Positions 8,527 through 18,467 of a DNA stretch of 44,802 nucleotides are shown here, one piece after another (the first letter of the stretch is position 1; the number at the start of each line of letters is the position of its first letter). Source of the stretch: Verrucomicrobiia bacterium (GTDB taxonomy: Bacteria > Verrucomicrobiota > Verrucomicrobiia > Verrucomicrobiales > DEV007); the NCBI GenBank assembly GCA_020439945.1, contig JAGRPB010000018.1, positions 1 through 44,802 of the forward strand, read 5' to 3'. Both the position numbers and the translations under genes were made by a program. The notes beneath the pieces were generated by a model, which was given only the letters and a program-made list of their open reading frames with translations, ran no database searches and was not told the DNA's origin.

Positions 8527-8966
8527 AGCGGTTAGCGATTAGCTCTTAGCTTTTGAATGAAAGCGTTGAGCATGCGTTTGATCTCAGTGAGTTCGGTCAG
8601 AGTTGTTTCGAAAATTTCTTGAGGGATGTAATTCAGATCGCAGGCGAGGATAAGTTGATACTCAAGTTCGGATGCGGAACCCATGGCAGTGTCTAGAAAC
8701 CTAGCAAAATCCCTTTCCGTGTTCCGGCCGCAACCCTCCGCGATGTTGGTTGGGATGGAAGAAGCAGACCGGCGCATCTGGCTGACGAGTCCATAGGTTT
8801 CAGTTCCAGGAAAGCTTTTCGTGATCCGATAGATATCAAGGGTAAGTCCATGCGACCGGTTCCAAATCTGCAGGTCTCGAAAGTTCTTCATTTGTTTGGA
8901 GCTTTTAGCTCTTGGCATATTGCGGTTGGCAAGCCCAGAAAAGCTAACCGCTAATCGCTAACAGCT
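8527..8966. repeat. Long inverted repeat enclosing the four-helix-bundle gene
   Basis: Two 28-base arms, 8527-8554 and 8939-8966, are inverted copies with 25 of 28 positions matching. They share GTTAGCGATTAGC and TTAGCTTTT. The left arm supplies the stop codon and last residues (LRANR) of the enclosed gene, and the right arm touches the stop codon of the DUF1592 gene. Both contain the AGCGATT heptamer that forms the tandem array at 27491-27609. Confidence 0.8.
8532..8891 (-). CDS. Four-helix-bundle protein, S23/IVP family
   Basis: The product is a small helical protein that begins [21 protein letters not shown] and contains the family hallmarks [41 protein letters not shown] and a closing [12 protein letters not shown]. 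This is the family first seen in open frames inside 23S rRNA intervening sequences; related folds include Avd of diversity-generating retroelements. I choose the start at 8891 (119 residues) because family members begin at MKNFRDL. The ATG at 8918 would add nine residues encoded by repeat sequence. The gene is enclosed by 28-base inverted repeats and sits between two genes that normally are neighbours, so it looks like a passenger of an inserted repeat element. Its molecular role is unknown; oligomeric nucleic-acid binding is suspected for the family. Confidence 0.85.
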   Translation of the reverse strand: MKNFRDLQIWNRSHGLTLDIYRITKSFPGTETYGLVSQMRRSASSIPTNIAEGCGRNTERDFARFLDTAMGSASELEYQLILACDLNYIPQEIFETTLTELTEIKRMLNAFIQKLRANR

Positions 8967-11431
8967 CACCGCTTCTTCATCAGTTCAGATGTGGCCACCG
9001 CACGAACAATATCCCGGACACCTCCCGGCGTCTTCTTCACTTGTTCGACAATCAATTGGATGTCCTCCTCGTCATCCACCGTCAGCACCCGGCGGAGCGC
9101 GTAGGTGCAGAGGTGTTCGATAAAGGCATGCTGGAAGGTCTTGCGATCCTTGATGAGGAGCTGTTTGAATTCATCGGCGTTCTCGAAGGCCCGACCATCC
9201 GGCATGACGCCCGAGGGATCGGCCAGGGGATCTTCTCCCTTCCCGGTTGGCACGATCTCGCGCTCTCGCCATTGGCCGATGGCGTCAAAATTGTCCCACG
9301 CCAATCCCAGGGGATCGATCTTCGAATGACAGGAGGCGCAGGTCTTGTCCACGGCGTGCACTTCCAGTCGCTGGCGAACCGTCACCTTGTCGCCCTCCGG
9401 CGGAATTGGCTCGATCGGATTGACGTTCGCGGGAGGTGGGGGCGGCGTCTTGTTGAAGATCGCTTCACTGAGCCAGACACCGCGATGCACGGGTCGGTGG
9501 CGCGTGCCATCGGAGGTCAGTCCGAGCACCGCACCCATGGTCAGCAGGCCGCCGCGTTTGTCCTCGGGCTTGAGCGAGACCCGCTGGAACTTGTCCGATT
9601 TCGGCTCCGGCAATCCGTAGAAATCGCAAAGCCGGGCGTTGGCGATCGTCCAGTCGGAGTCGATGAAGTTCTCGATGGGCAGGTTCTTGGCAAACATCTC
9701 ACGGAAGAACTCCACCGGCTCGGATCGCATGCTCGTCTCAAGCCAGGCGTCGTAGGTCGGGTAGAGCTTCTTGTCCGGCGGGAACATGCCCACCCGGTGC
9801 AACTGCAGCCACTGCCGGGAGAAGTCGTCGATGAAGCGGTCGGTCTTCCCGTCCGCCAGCATGCGATCGACCTCCTTCGTCAATCCCTCGCCGTTCAGTG
9901 CGCCGTCCTTGGCCGCGGCGGTGAGCGTCTTGTCGGGCATCGAACTCCAGAGGAAATACGAGAGTCGGGCGGCGAGCTCCCAGTTCGTGAGTTTTGGGCG
10001 GGGCACCGTGTCGCCTTCGACGAGGTAGATGAAATTTCGCGAAGTCAACACGCTCAGTAACGCCCCGCGATAGGCATCGCCGCTCTTCTCGCCCGCTTCG
10101 AGATCCTCGCGATAGGTCTGCAGGTAACCCTCCAACTCCTCCGGCTTCACCGGTCGACGCCAGGCGCGCTCGGCGAAACGCTGCAGGTAATTCGCGACCA
10201 TTTCGGGGGTCGCGTCGTCCGGTGGCATCACGCCCTCGCGGCGGGACATCTCGTCCTTCGAGACCAGCGGCCCTTCCCACTCGATCCAATCGAGCAGCAC
10301 CGTCGAGAAGATGCCGTTGCCTTTGTCGTCGAACATCTGTGGTGCGTTCGGATTCAAAAGCAGGGTCTCGCTGCTGTGGGTGAAAATGTAGCCGCCCCGG
10401 CTGGAGAGCGCATTGCGAAAGGCCGCGCCGGCCCGCCGATCCACCACATCCGTGGCCACCACGCAGAAATGCAGCGTCGCCGGCATTTCGAGAAACACCT
10501 CGAACTCGTATACCTGCGGCTCGTCTTCCGGCGCGGTGATGTCGAATTCGATGAGGCCATCGACGGTCTCCTCGCTCGTCCGGGTGCCGATGCTCAAGTG
10601 AGCCGGCTGGCCGCCGGGCGGGCGGACCCCGCTGGCTTGCAGGCGGAGCTTGTAGAGTCCGCTGTGTTCCGGGCCGGTTCTTCCCAAGGTGCTGGGTGAA
10701 AGTGCGCTCTGGACGGTGCCGGGAAACATCAGGTAACGCAGCGGTCGCTTGATCCCGAAACGATCCAATGCCGCCTGCTGTTCTTCGCCGCCACCGTAGC
10801 GCAGTTCCGCAGCCGTCTTGCGAACCTTGCGCGTCTCGCCTGCCGCCGCGGTCGGAAAAGCGCGATCCAGAACGATCTCCGCCGCGCGGTAGTAGCGATC
10901 GACATGCGAGGGCGAGAGCGACAACTCCGAGCCGATGCGTTCGAATCCATGCCAGAGCGTGTCTTCGTTCAACTCGCCAGGCTTGGTCGGATCGTAACGC
11001 ACGCCGAGCAGATCGTAGACCGTGTTCTGATATTCCTTCCGGCTCAGGCGATAGTGCGAAACCGGAGGTCGCGCCGCCATCCGCGCCGCCTTGCCCTCCT
11101 TGATCTTTCCATCGAGCTTCGCGACGAAGGCCGCGATCTCCTCCCCGGTCGGCTGGGGTTCGTCCTCGGGCGGCATTTCCGCGGTGTTGATCTTTTCGAG
11201 GACCTCGACCCAGAGGTGGCCGTCGGTTCCCAGCCCGAAATCACGCGAGAGCTCATCGATGCGCAGATCGCCCTTCTCCTTGTCGGGACCATGGCAGCCC
11301 ACACAGTGGGTCTTGAGGAAGGCCTCGAAAGGCTCGGTTTCGGCACCGTCCGCCCGTTCTCCCAGGCAGGGTTCGACCAACAACATCAGGGAGAAGGCGG
11401 GAAGCAATCGGAAAGAAAGGCGGGAAAGCAT
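8966..11431 (-). CDS. DUF1592/DUF1588 cytochrome c-like secreted protein
   Basis: The 821-residue protein has a signal peptide, then a planctomycete-type cytochrome c domain with a heme-binding CVGCH at residues 43-47 ([22 protein letters not shown]). The rest follows the DUF1587/DUF1592/DUF1588/DUF1585 order: [18 protein letters not shown], then [12 protein letters not shown], then [21 protein letters not shown], and [20 protein letters not shown] near residue 698 with a second CxxCH. Proteins of this class are periplasmic and are found with DUF1552 partners. A redox or polysaccharide-linked role has been proposed but not proven. It is the first gene of the minus-strand operon. Its stop codon abuts the right arm of the inverted repeat at 8939-8966. 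Confidence 0.88.
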   Translation of the reverse strand: MLSRLSFRLLPAFSLMLLVEPCLGERADGAETEPFEAFLKTHCVGCHGPDKEKGDLRIDELSRDFGLGTDGHLWVEVLEKINTAEMPPEDEPQPTGEEIAAFVAKLDGKIKEGKAARMAARPPVSHYRLSRKEYQNTVYDLLGVRYDPTKPGELNEDTLWHGFERIGSELSLSPSHVDRYYRAAEIVLDRAFPTAAAGETRKVRKTAAELRYGGGEEQQAALDRFGIKRPLRYLMFPGTVQSALSPSTLGRTGPEHSGLYKLRLQASGVRPPGGQPAHLSIGTRTSEETVDGLIEFDITAPEDEPQVYEFEVFLEMPATLHFCVVATDVVDRRAGAAFRNALSSRGGYIFTHSSETLLLNPNAPQMFDDKGNGIFSTVLLDWIEWEGPLVSKDEMSRREGVMPPDDATPEMVANYLQRFAERAWRRPVKPEELEGYLQTYREDLEAGEKSGDAYRGALLSVLTSRNFIYLVEGDTVPRPKLTNWELAARLSYFLWSSMPDKTLTAAAKDGALNGEGLTKEVDRMLADGKTDRFIDDFSRQWLQLHRVGMFPPDKKLYPTYDAWLETSMRSEPVEFFREMFAKNLPIENFIDSDWTIANARLCDFYGLPEPKSDKFQRVSLKPEDKRGGLLTMGAVLGLTSDGTRHRPVHRGVWLSEAIFNKTPPPPPANVNPIEPIPPEGDKVTVRQRLEVHAVDKTCASCHSKIDPLGLAWDNFDAIGQWREREIVPTGKGEDPLADPSGVMPDGRAFENADEFKQLLIKDRKTFQHAFIEHLCTYALRRVLTVDDEEDIQLIVEQVKKTPGGVRDIVRAVATSELMKKR

Positions 11432-11880
11432 GGTCGCGGGGATGAGGATCGCCGGATAAATCCTTATCCTTCCTCATCCAGGGGAGTAACGCCACGTTTT
11501 CCTCTCACGTTTTCACGCATCTGGCAGACCGAGCGCGGGGTGGAATTCGGAGTATGTAGAACGGTGGCAGGATGATCGACGGATTACCTCCAGCGTTGCT
11601 ATTTGAACCTCCCGCGCCACGAGGTGCCTCACGTTCTGGCGGTTCGCTCCGGATGGTCGAGTAACGTGATATCCACCAGCCATTATCCGACGAGCAGATC
11701 ACGAATCGTCGACAAAAGGCAAGCGCCGACCCTGATGAACGGGATGCCTTGCGGAGACGGGAATCCGCGAAACCGGTTTTGGCAGAGTCAGTTCCGGCAT
11801 TGAACCCTGTTCGGCCCAGCACTCCGACATTCTTTCGACAGACGGGATCGATTTTTGGTCGGAGGGGCCGGGATGTCCGG
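11432..11880. other. Intergenic region upstream of the DUF1592 operon
   Basis: The 449 bases separate the operon start at 11431 from the end of the hydrolase gene at 11881. I see the palindrome at 11440-11479 and no convincing gene. The promoter of the DUF1592 operon should lie here, but no -35/-10 pair stands out. Confidence 0.35.
11440..11479 (-). other. Nested palindrome in the presumed leader of the DUF1592 operon
   Basis: GGATGAG (11440-11446) pairs with CTCATCC (11473-11479), and inside it GGATAA (11454-11459) pairs with TTATCC (11464-11469). The element ends 9 bases before the ATG and could form a hairpin covering the translation start or bind a regulator. There is no Shine-Dalgarno sequence at this start. 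Confidence 0.4.
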
Positions 11881-13716
11881 TCAGTTTTCTCCCGACACCC
11901 ATTCCAACCGCCCAAGCATGGCTTGGTTTTCTTCGCTGCTGAGATCGAGTGTTTGCTTCTCGTCACCGTCGTAGACGAGGAGCGTGAGACCGGAGATTTG
12001 GTCCCAATCTTTCATGCCTTCGCCGTTTGAATTTTTGAAATCCGAGGGGCTGAGACGAAAAACTTGTGCGCCGGGACTTTCGCTTCTTTGGGCGACGGCA
12101 TAGTTCGCAGCCTTCTCCGTTGCTCCGGTGAGCCATTGGTTTTTCTCCACGCGCAACCGGAAGCTGAGGTTCTTGCGCGGGGCTTCCACCGTCCACTGGA
12201 GGAGCTTGCTTGCGTCCGGTGTTGCCATGGCGGGATCTTGAAAGCGGTAAGTCTTGAGGGCGCCGCCCGGGACGAGTCCCCAGTCGCGAATGCCATTTTT
12301 GGCAAAGTCCTCAAACACCGCTTCCGGCTGGGGATGGTCTCGCAATCGGCCAACATCGATCTCGTCGGGTATCCAGGATTCGGCGTGAGAGGTGATGGTG
12401 TAAGTCTTCGTGGTGCCTCCTTGAAACGCTTCCACCGGTTCGGACAGGGGGTAGGTGAGGTTGGCGAAAACAAAAAGAGGCAATTTCTCCCACACCGGCA
12501 ACTCGGCGGTCCACATTCCTCCCTGTTTTGTGGCGACGGCGGATTTCCAAAAACGGGCGCGCGGGTTGGGATCGTGGCTGTAGCGGATCGCCACTGACGA
12601 AGGTTTGCCGGATGGAGTCACCGTGAACTCGGCTTTTCCGCTCTTCTCATCCACCGTAAGCCGTGACTCGGGGGTCGCCGGGATGGCGGCGGACTCGTCA
12701 CCTTTCAAATACCGGTCAAACCAGCGGTTGATCAGAATCCATTGCTGCGCGCCGAGGCCGTGGTTGAAATGGAGGTTCAGGCTGACGCGCCAGTCGTCGT
12801 GGGGCAGCAGATCCACGCACTGATACACCCGGTCGAAGATGCCGTGAAAGTCATTGGTCGCACTGAGGAAAAGCACCGGGCAGTTCACCAGCGGCCAATA
12901 GGATTTGGAATCGACGGTGGCGGTGAACAATTCCGGGTGTCGGTATTGCCGGAGGTTGCTGGAGTCCGGGATGCCGGGGAAATCCTCGGTAAGATGACCG
13001 GTCCCTCCGACCATGGGCACCACTGCCTTCAGCCGTGGATCGATCGCCGACAGCGAAGTGATGACGCCTCCCATCGAATAGCCGGTGAAGCCGAGTTTGT
13101 CCGGATCCACCTCCGGCTGCTGTTCCAGAAAGGTGAGGGCGCGGCGGCCGGCCAAAGCGAGCAGGAACCAGTTGCCGTTCCTCGGGCTGGGCACCGGATC
13201 GATGGTGTGTTCGTCGGGATCCAGGTTCAGTTTGACGTTCGGCCGCAGAGCACCGGGGTAGAACCGTGGTCCCTGGCTGGGATCGACTTTTCCCCAATCC
13301 GTGTTTTTCTCAATGCCCTCGACAATCTCGCGGCCGCCCCAGTTGATGTCGATGCTGGCGTAGCCGTGCCTGGCGAAGTAAGCCCCTCGCTCCCGCTCGG
13401 CCCGTTGGCCACCACCGTGTGCCCAGACGAATGCCGGAGCCTTCTCTGCTCCTTCGGGAAAGGTATGGAAGGCCGCGAGGCGCGACTTCTCGCCTTTGAA
13501 GGTGCCGACGGTGAAGATGACGTAGCGGCAGACGGCGCCGTCTTCGTTCCACTCTCTCACCACGTCAACCTCGAGCGGTTCGGTGCGCGGGTTGTAATCC
13601 TTCCACAGCGCCTCGACGTTCTGAGGGACTGAGTCGGCGGCATAAATGGTGAAGGTGTCTTGGGCAAGAACCCAACATGGGGTCAAAGCGAGAGCGAGGA
13701 GGAGTCGTCTTGTCAT
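11881..13716 (-). CDS. Secreted alpha/beta hydrolase (esterase or peptidase type)
   Basis: I start the gene at the ATG 13714-13716 because it begins a clean signal peptide (MTRRLLLALALTPCWVLAQ), giving about 611 residues. The N-terminal 370 residues have an alpha/beta-hydrolase fold: an oxyanion-type WAHGGGQRAERERG, the nucleophile elbow GYSMGG with Ser at residue 214, an acid candidate in SATNDFHGIFD and a His candidate in LHFNHGLG. The last 200 residues look like beta-rich accessory modules. The layout resembles acetylxylan esterase/dienelactone hydrolase relatives found with sulfatases in polysaccharide loci. The substrate cannot be named. The neighbouring AraC regulator and sulfatase support a role in carbohydrate breakdown. 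Confidence 0.78.
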   Translation of the reverse strand: MTRRLLLALALTPCWVLAQDTFTIYAADSVPQNVEALWKDYNPRTEPLEVDVVREWNEDGAVCRYVIFTVGTFKGEKSRLAAFHTFPEGAEKAPAFVWAHGGGQRAERERGAYFARHGYASIDINWGGREIVEGIEKNTDWGKVDPSQGPRFYPGALRPNVKLNLDPDEHTIDPVPSPRNGNWFLLALAGRRALTFLEQQPEVDPDKLGFTGYSMGGVITSLSAIDPRLKAVVPMVGGTGHLTEDFPGIPDSSNLRQYRHPELFTATVDSKSYWPLVNCPVLFLSATNDFHGIFDRVYQCVDLLPHDDWRVSLNLHFNHGLGAQQWILINRWFDRYLKGDESAAIPATPESRLTVDEKSGKAEFTVTPSGKPSSVAIRYSHDPNPRARFWKSAVATKQGGMWTAELPVWEKLPLFVFANLTYPLSEPVEAFQGGTTKTYTITSHAESWIPDEIDVGRLRDHPQPEAVFEDFAKNGIRDWGLVPGGALKTYRFQDPAMATPDASKLLQWTVEAPRKNLSFRLRVEKNQWLTGATEKAANYAVAQRSESPGAQVFRLSPSDFKNSNGEGMKDWDQISGLTLLVYDGDEKQTLDLSSEENQAMLGRLEWVSGEN

Positions 13717-13860
13717 CGTTTCGGGGTTGGCGTGACAGTGGAATCCGTCGCCTCGTTTCGAGCGGCGCGCAAACTCACCGCTCCAAGGTCTCATCCGCAT
13801 CGGCTTTGTATGGATGGAAGCATTTCACCCAATCGAATCAGCGATCTTCCGCCCGAGGTT

Positions 13861-14610
13861 CTACGCATTCGATTTCCGATGATCCCGGTAGGCGCCGGGG
13901 GTGATGCCGGTGGACTGGCGGAATTGCCGGGTGAAGGCGCTCTGGTCGGAGTAGCCGCAGTCCAGCGCCACGCCAGTGAGGGAGTCGTCGCCGCGCTCCA
14001 GCAGATGGCAGGCGCGTTCGATGCGCTTGCGGATGATGTACTGCGCCGTCGAGATGCCGAAGAGTGCCCGGATGCGCTGGTCGAGTTGGTAGCCGGAGAG
14101 TCCCGCTTTTTCGGCGAGTTCGTTGAGACGAAGGGGCTGATCGAGCCGTTCGTCGATGTGCTCAAGCAGGGCGGCGACCGATCCGAGATTTCGCGTTAGC
14201 TCCGGTGCGGCTGCCAGGTCACGAGAGAGTCCGGAAACGCCAACGATGGTTCCACGGACATCGAGCACGGGCTCCTTCCACGTCAGGCACCAGCCGCGTT
14301 TCCCGTTGGGATAGAGGTGCAGCTCGAGTTGGCCTCGGATCGGGCGCCCTTCCCGGATGACTTCGAGATCCTGCTCGGTGTAGCTCTCGCCCAGCGGAGC
14401 CGGAAAGACATCACGGGCACGGCGTCCCAGGAGGTCCGCTTTCGACCCGGCGCCGCATCGGATGAGCAGCGCCTCGTTGACCGCGACGTAGCGACCTTCC
14501 ACGTCCTTGACGAAAAAGACGCAATCGGGCACCGCGTCGAACATCTCCTCCGCCATCCACGGGCGACCGAGGCTTTCCAGAAATCGTTGCTGGGCGTCTT
14601 CCGATCGCAT
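13861..14610 (-). CDS. PAS-domain AraC family transcriptional regulator
   Basis: This 249-residue protein has an N-terminal PAS domain (about 20-130; DAVPDCVFFVKDVEGRYVAVNEALL, then a PAC-like GWCLTWKEPVLDVRGTIVGVSGLSRDL). A C-terminal AraC/XylS double helix-turn-helix follows (about 148-249; LNELAEKAGLSGYQLDQRIRALFG and VALDCGYSDQSAFTRQFRQSTGITPGAYR). It has no sugar-binding cupin, so the signal is probably sensed by the PAS domain. The gene is divergent from the sulfatase at 14761 with 150 bases between, a usual layout for a local activator. Targets probably include the sulfatase and the downstream hydrolase. The start at 14610 is the first ATG with a complete PAS domain. Confidence 0.88.
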   Translation of the reverse strand: MRSEDAQQRFLESLGRPWMAEEMFDAVPDCVFFVKDVEGRYVAVNEALLIRCGAGSKADLLGRRARDVFPAPLGESYTEQDLEVIREGRPIRGQLELHLYPNGKRGWCLTWKEPVLDVRGTIVGVSGLSRDLAAAPELTRNLGSVAALLEHIDERLDQPLRLNELAEKAGLSGYQLDQRIRALFGISTAQYIIRKRIERACHLLERGDDSLTGVALDCGYSDQSAFTRQFRQSTGITPGAYRDHRKSNA

Positions 14611-14760
14611 GTTCAGAGCAAAGCCTACTCGGCGGTCCGGAGTTCGGCTATGCGGAATTCGAAGTTCGGGTTGGGGAAATCGACAAGATCGACTTCGATC
14701 CCGATGTCATAGATAGTGCATGAGGGAAGATCGCTCGATAGGATTCAACCCTGTTGCCTC

Positions 14761-16509
14761 ATGAAGCTAACCCTGTTTCATTGCCTCGCTGCCCTGCTTG
14801 CACTCATCCCGGCAGTCGCGCTAGCTGATCGGGACGCAAGGCGACCGAACGTCCTCTTCGTTGCGATCGACGATCTCAACGACTGGATCGGCTGCCTTGG
14901 CGGGCATCCGCAGACGCTCACGCCGAATCTCGATCGGCTCGCCGCGAGCGGCGTCCTTTTCACCAACGCCCACACCGCCGCCGCTGCCTGCAATCCATCC
15001 CGCACGGCGGTGATGACCGGCCTTTCTCCACACCGTTCCGGTCTCTACTCGAATGAGCAGAAGATGCGCGAAGTGCTGCCGGACGAACCGATCCTTTCCC
15101 AGCACTTTCGCGACCACGGATACTGGGCCGGCGGATCGGGCAAGATTCTCCACTACTTCATCGACGCGCCCTCGTGGGACGAGTATTTCCCCGACAAACC
15201 CGGGGAGAATCCATTTCCCGACACCTACTATCCGGAGAAACGTCCCGTGTCCCTGCCGCGCGCGGGTGCCTGGCAGTATGTCGAAACCGACTGGGGCGCG
15301 ATGCCGGTGAGCGATGAGGAATTCGGCGGGGACTGGTCGGTGACGAAGTGGGTCGGCGAGCAATTGTCGCAAGAGCACGACCGCCCCTTTTTCCTGGCCT
15401 GTGGCATCTACCGCCCGCACGAGCCGTGGTTTGTTCCCGAGAAATATTTCGAGCCGTTTCCGCTGGAGGAAATCCAATTGCCACCCGGATACCAGGCGGA
15501 CGATCTGGACGACCTGCCACCGATGGGCGTGAAGACCGGGCGCAACCGCTACTTTGCCCACATTCTCGAATGCGACCAGTGGAAGCAGGGCGTGCAGGGG
15601 TATCTGGCTTCGATCCACTTTGCCGACGCGATGCTTGGTCGGGTACTCGACGCTCTCGATTCCGGACCGAATGCCGAAAACACCATCGTCGTGCTCTGGT
15701 CGGATCACGGCTGGCATCTCGGGGAAAAGGAACACTGGCAGAAATTCACCGCCTGGCGCGCCTGCACCCGTATACCGTTGATGTTCCGCGTTCCGGCCGG
15801 GATCGCTCCGGGATTGCCCGAAGGCTCGAGGGCGGGGAGCGTCTGCGATCGCCCGGTGGATCTGCTTGGCATCTTTCCCACCCTGACGGAATTGGCTGGC
15901 ATTCCGTCGAAGCAAAATGTCGATGGTCCGAGCCTGGTGCCGCTCCTGAAGAATCCGGAAGCGAACTGGGATCACGTGGCATTGACCTTTCTCCATGAGC
16001 CGGGGAGCTTCGGTCTCAGTGCCGATCACTGGCGTTACATCCACTATCACAACGGCGACGAGGAACTCTACGACATTCAGACCGATCCCCATGAGTGGAC
16101 GAATCTCGCCGCCGATCCGGCTCATGCCGGCAAGCTTGACGAGTTGCGGTCACTCGCCCCGCAGCCGGGGGACTTCGCGCCGAAAAAAGAAGCCAGCGTC
16201 GGATCGCTCGATTCATTGACGTGGCATCCCGCGGTCCCGGGAGTGAATCCACCTGCTTCGCATCCCGATGGCGCCAACTTTCAGATCGTCTTGGTGAACC
16301 AACGCGACAGGCCGGTCGAACTCCATTGGATCGACCGAAAGGGAAACGCGAAGTCGTATGGGGTCATCGGCGCGGGGAAGGCTCGCGAGCAATCGACTCG
16401 TCCCGGCGCCGTCTGGCAGATCCGCGAGGTGGCGGGCGCCGGAGGCAAGCCACTTGGGCATTTTGTGGTGAGAGATCGCAGGGCGCGAGCCGAGATCCCG
16501 GGAGAATGA
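14761..16509 (+). CDS. Secreted sulfatase, iduronate-2-sulfatase type
   Basis: The 582-residue enzyme should remove sulfate esters from a sulfated glycan in the periplasm. I choose the ATG at 14761 because it begins the signal peptide (MKLTLFHCLAALLALIPAVALA); an ATG at 14716 would add 15 unlikely residues. The start of the mature part has the metal-binding RPNVLFVAIDDLNDW, and Cys77 lies in the CNPSR motif that is converted to formylglycine. SPHRSGLYSN and the later SDHGWHLGEKEHWQKF carry further metal and active-site residues. The DDLNDWIGCLGGHPQTLTPNLDRLA segment points to the iduronate-2-sulfatase branch. A short C-terminal extension after about residue 490 looks like a beta domain. No formylglycine-generating enzyme gene is in the window. 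Confidence 0.9.
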   Translation: MKLTLFHCLAALLALIPAVALADRDARRPNVLFVAIDDLNDWIGCLGGHPQTLTPNLDRLAASGVLFTNAHTAAAACNPSRTAVMTGLSPHRSGLYSNEQKMREVLPDEPILSQHFRDHGYWAGGSGKILHYFIDAPSWDEYFPDKPGENPFPDTYYPEKRPVSLPRAGAWQYVETDWGAMPVSDEEFGGDWSVTKWVGEQLSQEHDRPFFLACGIYRPHEPWFVPEKYFEPFPLEEIQLPPGYQADDLDDLPPMGVKTGRNRYFAHILECDQWKQGVQGYLASIHFADAMLGRVLDALDSGPNAENTIVVLWSDHGWHLGEKEHWQKFTAWRACTRIPLMFRVPAGIAPGLPEGSRAGSVCDRPVDLLGIFPTLTELAGIPSKQNVDGPSLVPLLKNPEANWDHVALTFLHEPGSFGLSADHWRYIHYHNGDEELYDIQTDPHEWTNLAADPAHAGKLDELRSLAPQPGDFAPKKEASVGSLDSLTWHPAVPGVNPPASHPDGANFQIVLVNQRDRPVELHWIDRKGNAKSYGVIGAGKAREQSTRPGAVWQIREVAGAGGKPLGHFVVRDRRARAEIPGE

Positions 16510-16576
16510 TTGGCTCGATGGGATCGGGAAATCGGAGAAGGGCTTGTATGAATCGTGCTGAAACTCTCGGACTCGA

Positions 16577-18358
16577 TCAGTCGTTGCTCAGTTTGGACCG
16601 TCGACGGAATAGAATGATGCCAACGAGGCCGGTAAGCATCACTCCGGCGACGATGGCGCCGGCATTGAGTATTCCCTTGGTGTCATGCCAGACCACGGCG
16701 TAGCCGAGGGCTCCGGCGAAGACAGCGTAGAATACAAACGGCGGTAGGGTCTTCCGAATGATGTGCCCCTCGCGGCCCAGCAGGCCGACCACGGCGGAGG
16801 CGGCGACGACGTTGTGAACGCAGATGATGTTTCCGGCCGCGCCGCCGACGGCCTGGAGGGCGACGATCCACAGGGGGTCGACGCCGATGTGATTTCCGAC
16901 CCCGAACTGAAAGAGAGAGAACATCATGTTGCTGATGGTGTTCGAGCCAGCCACAAACGCGCCGAGACCGCCGATCAACGGGGAAAAGAATGGCCACGCG
17001 GAGCCCGTGAGATCGGCGATGGCGCTGGCGAGAACGATGGGCATTTTCTCAAACCCCGCCAGCCCGCCGCCGGAATTGATGAACACCTGCACCATGGGAA
17101 CGGTGAAAACGAGGGCCACCGAAGCCGCAACGATCGTTTTTCCCGATCGAGACCACGCCCGGGATACCGCGGCACGCGGCATGCGATGAAGGGGAATCGC
17201 GACGAGCGCCGCCACGATGAAGATGGCACCCGGGAGATAGAGGGGCTGAATTTTTGCGGAGATGTCGGTGCCGAAAAGGTGGGGAAATTCGAGGCTGACG
17301 GACTGGAGCCACTCCGCAAAGGGCAATTGCTTGAGCCGGGTCAGGATCAGCAACCCGGCGACGAGCAGGTAGGGAATCCAGGCCCGGAGGGGGGCGATCC
17401 GTGTCGGCGCCGAAGTTTCGTCCCGGAACCGGAATCGTCCCGACCATTCGGCGGGCCAGCTTTCTCGTTCGGGAAAATCCCAGGCCTCCTTTCGAGCGGG
17501 CATGAGAAAGCCGCGTTTCGCCGCCAGCACCACGATCACGAGACCGATGGGGCCGCCGAAAAGCGAGGGGAATTCCGGCCCCAGGAACCAGGCGACAGCG
17601 AGATAGGGAACGATCATGGCGGCGGCCGCGAACAGCGCGAACTTCCAGACGGCCAGTCCGTCGGTGATGGATCGGTTTTTCCCGAAGAAGCGGGTCATCA
17701 CGCACACGACGATGAGTGGGATGAAAAGGCCCGCCGCCGCGTGGAGAACGGCCACTCGAACGCCGACGGCACCGAGAAAATCGGACCACTCCGTGAATCC
17801 AGCCCGCTCGGCAAACGCCATCACGTCCGGATCGCCGGCGAGCCCCTTGTTGACGCCAACGAGGATGGGCGTTCCGACGGCGCCAAAGGAAACGGGAGTG
17901 CTCTGGATGATCATCCCGGCGACGACTGCCGCCATGGCGGGGAATCCCAGTCCCGCGAGCAGGGGAACGCAAACGGCCGCCGGCGTTCCGAATCCGGCTG
18001 AGCCCTCGATGAAGGTCCCGAACAACCAGGCGATGATGATGACCTGGATCCGCCGGTCCGGAGTGATCCCGACGAAACCGTTGCGAATCACCTGGAGGCC
18101 ACCGCTTTCCTGCAGGGTATTCAGCAGGAGCACGGCGCCGAAGACGATGAAGAGCAGGGAGGCGGCGATGACGAGACCGTTGACCGTTGCGGCGGCAACT
18201 TGAATGACGGGGATTTTCCAGACGAATAGCGCGAGCAGGGCCGCCGTGACGTAGGAGAACGGCATGGCGCGGGCGGCTGGCCATCGCAGAATCACGAGGA
18301 GAAGACCCACCACCGCGATGGGGAGGAGGGCGAGCGCCGCGAGAATCAGGGAGGTCAT
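16577..18358 (-). CDS. lctP: L-lactate permease family transporter
   Basis: The 593-residue integral membrane protein has about 14 hydrophobic segments and the signatures of the LctP family, such as [33 protein letters not shown] and [16 protein letters not shown] in the first half and [23 protein letters not shown] with [23 protein letters not shown] in the second. Family members import lactate or glycolate with protons across the inner membrane. The length is normal. It stands alone, convergent with the sulfatase gene and divergent from the small exported protein at 18468. No lactate dehydrogenase genes are nearby, so the substrate is set only by family. Confidence 0.9.
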   Translation of the reverse strand: MTSLILAALALLPIAVVGLLLVILRWPAARAMPFSYVTAALLALFVWKIPVIQVAAATVNGLVIAASLLFIVFGAVLLLNTLQESGGLQVIRNGFVGITPDRRIQVIIIAWLFGTFIEGSAGFGTPAAVCVPLLAGLGFPAMAAVVAGMIIQSTPVSFGAVGTPILVGVNKGLAGDPDVMAFAERAGFTEWSDFLGAVGVRVAVLHAAAGLFIPLIVVCVMTRFFGKNRSITDGLAVWKFALFAAAAMIVPYLAVAWFLGPEFPSLFGGPIGLVIVVLAAKRGFLMPARKEAWDFPERESWPAEWSGRFRFRDETSAPTRIAPLRAWIPYLLVAGLLILTRLKQLPFAEWLQSVSLEFPHLFGTDISAKIQPLYLPGAIFIVAALVAIPLHRMPRAAVSRAWSRSGKTIVAASVALVFTVPMVQVFINSGGGLAGFEKMPIVLASAIADLTGSAWPFFSPLIGGLGAFVAGSNTISNMMFSLFQFGVGNHIGVDPLWIVALQAVGGAAGNIICVHNVVAASAVVGLLGREGHIIRKTLPPFVFYAVFAGALGYAVVWHDTKGILNAGAIVAGVMLTGLVGIILFRRRSKLSND

Positions 18359-18467
18359 GGAAGCGATGGCCGGGAACGGATGGGGCGGAGTCTAGCAGCC
18401 GGTTGGAGAACGTCGCGATAGAAAAAAAGGGTGAATGAAGGCGGCGTGACAGAAAGAGTTTGGCGCA

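Noticed and set aside
8532..8891. Avd component of a diversity-generating retroelement
   Set aside because: The fold family is shared, but there is no reverse transcriptase, template repeat or variable repeat in the window.
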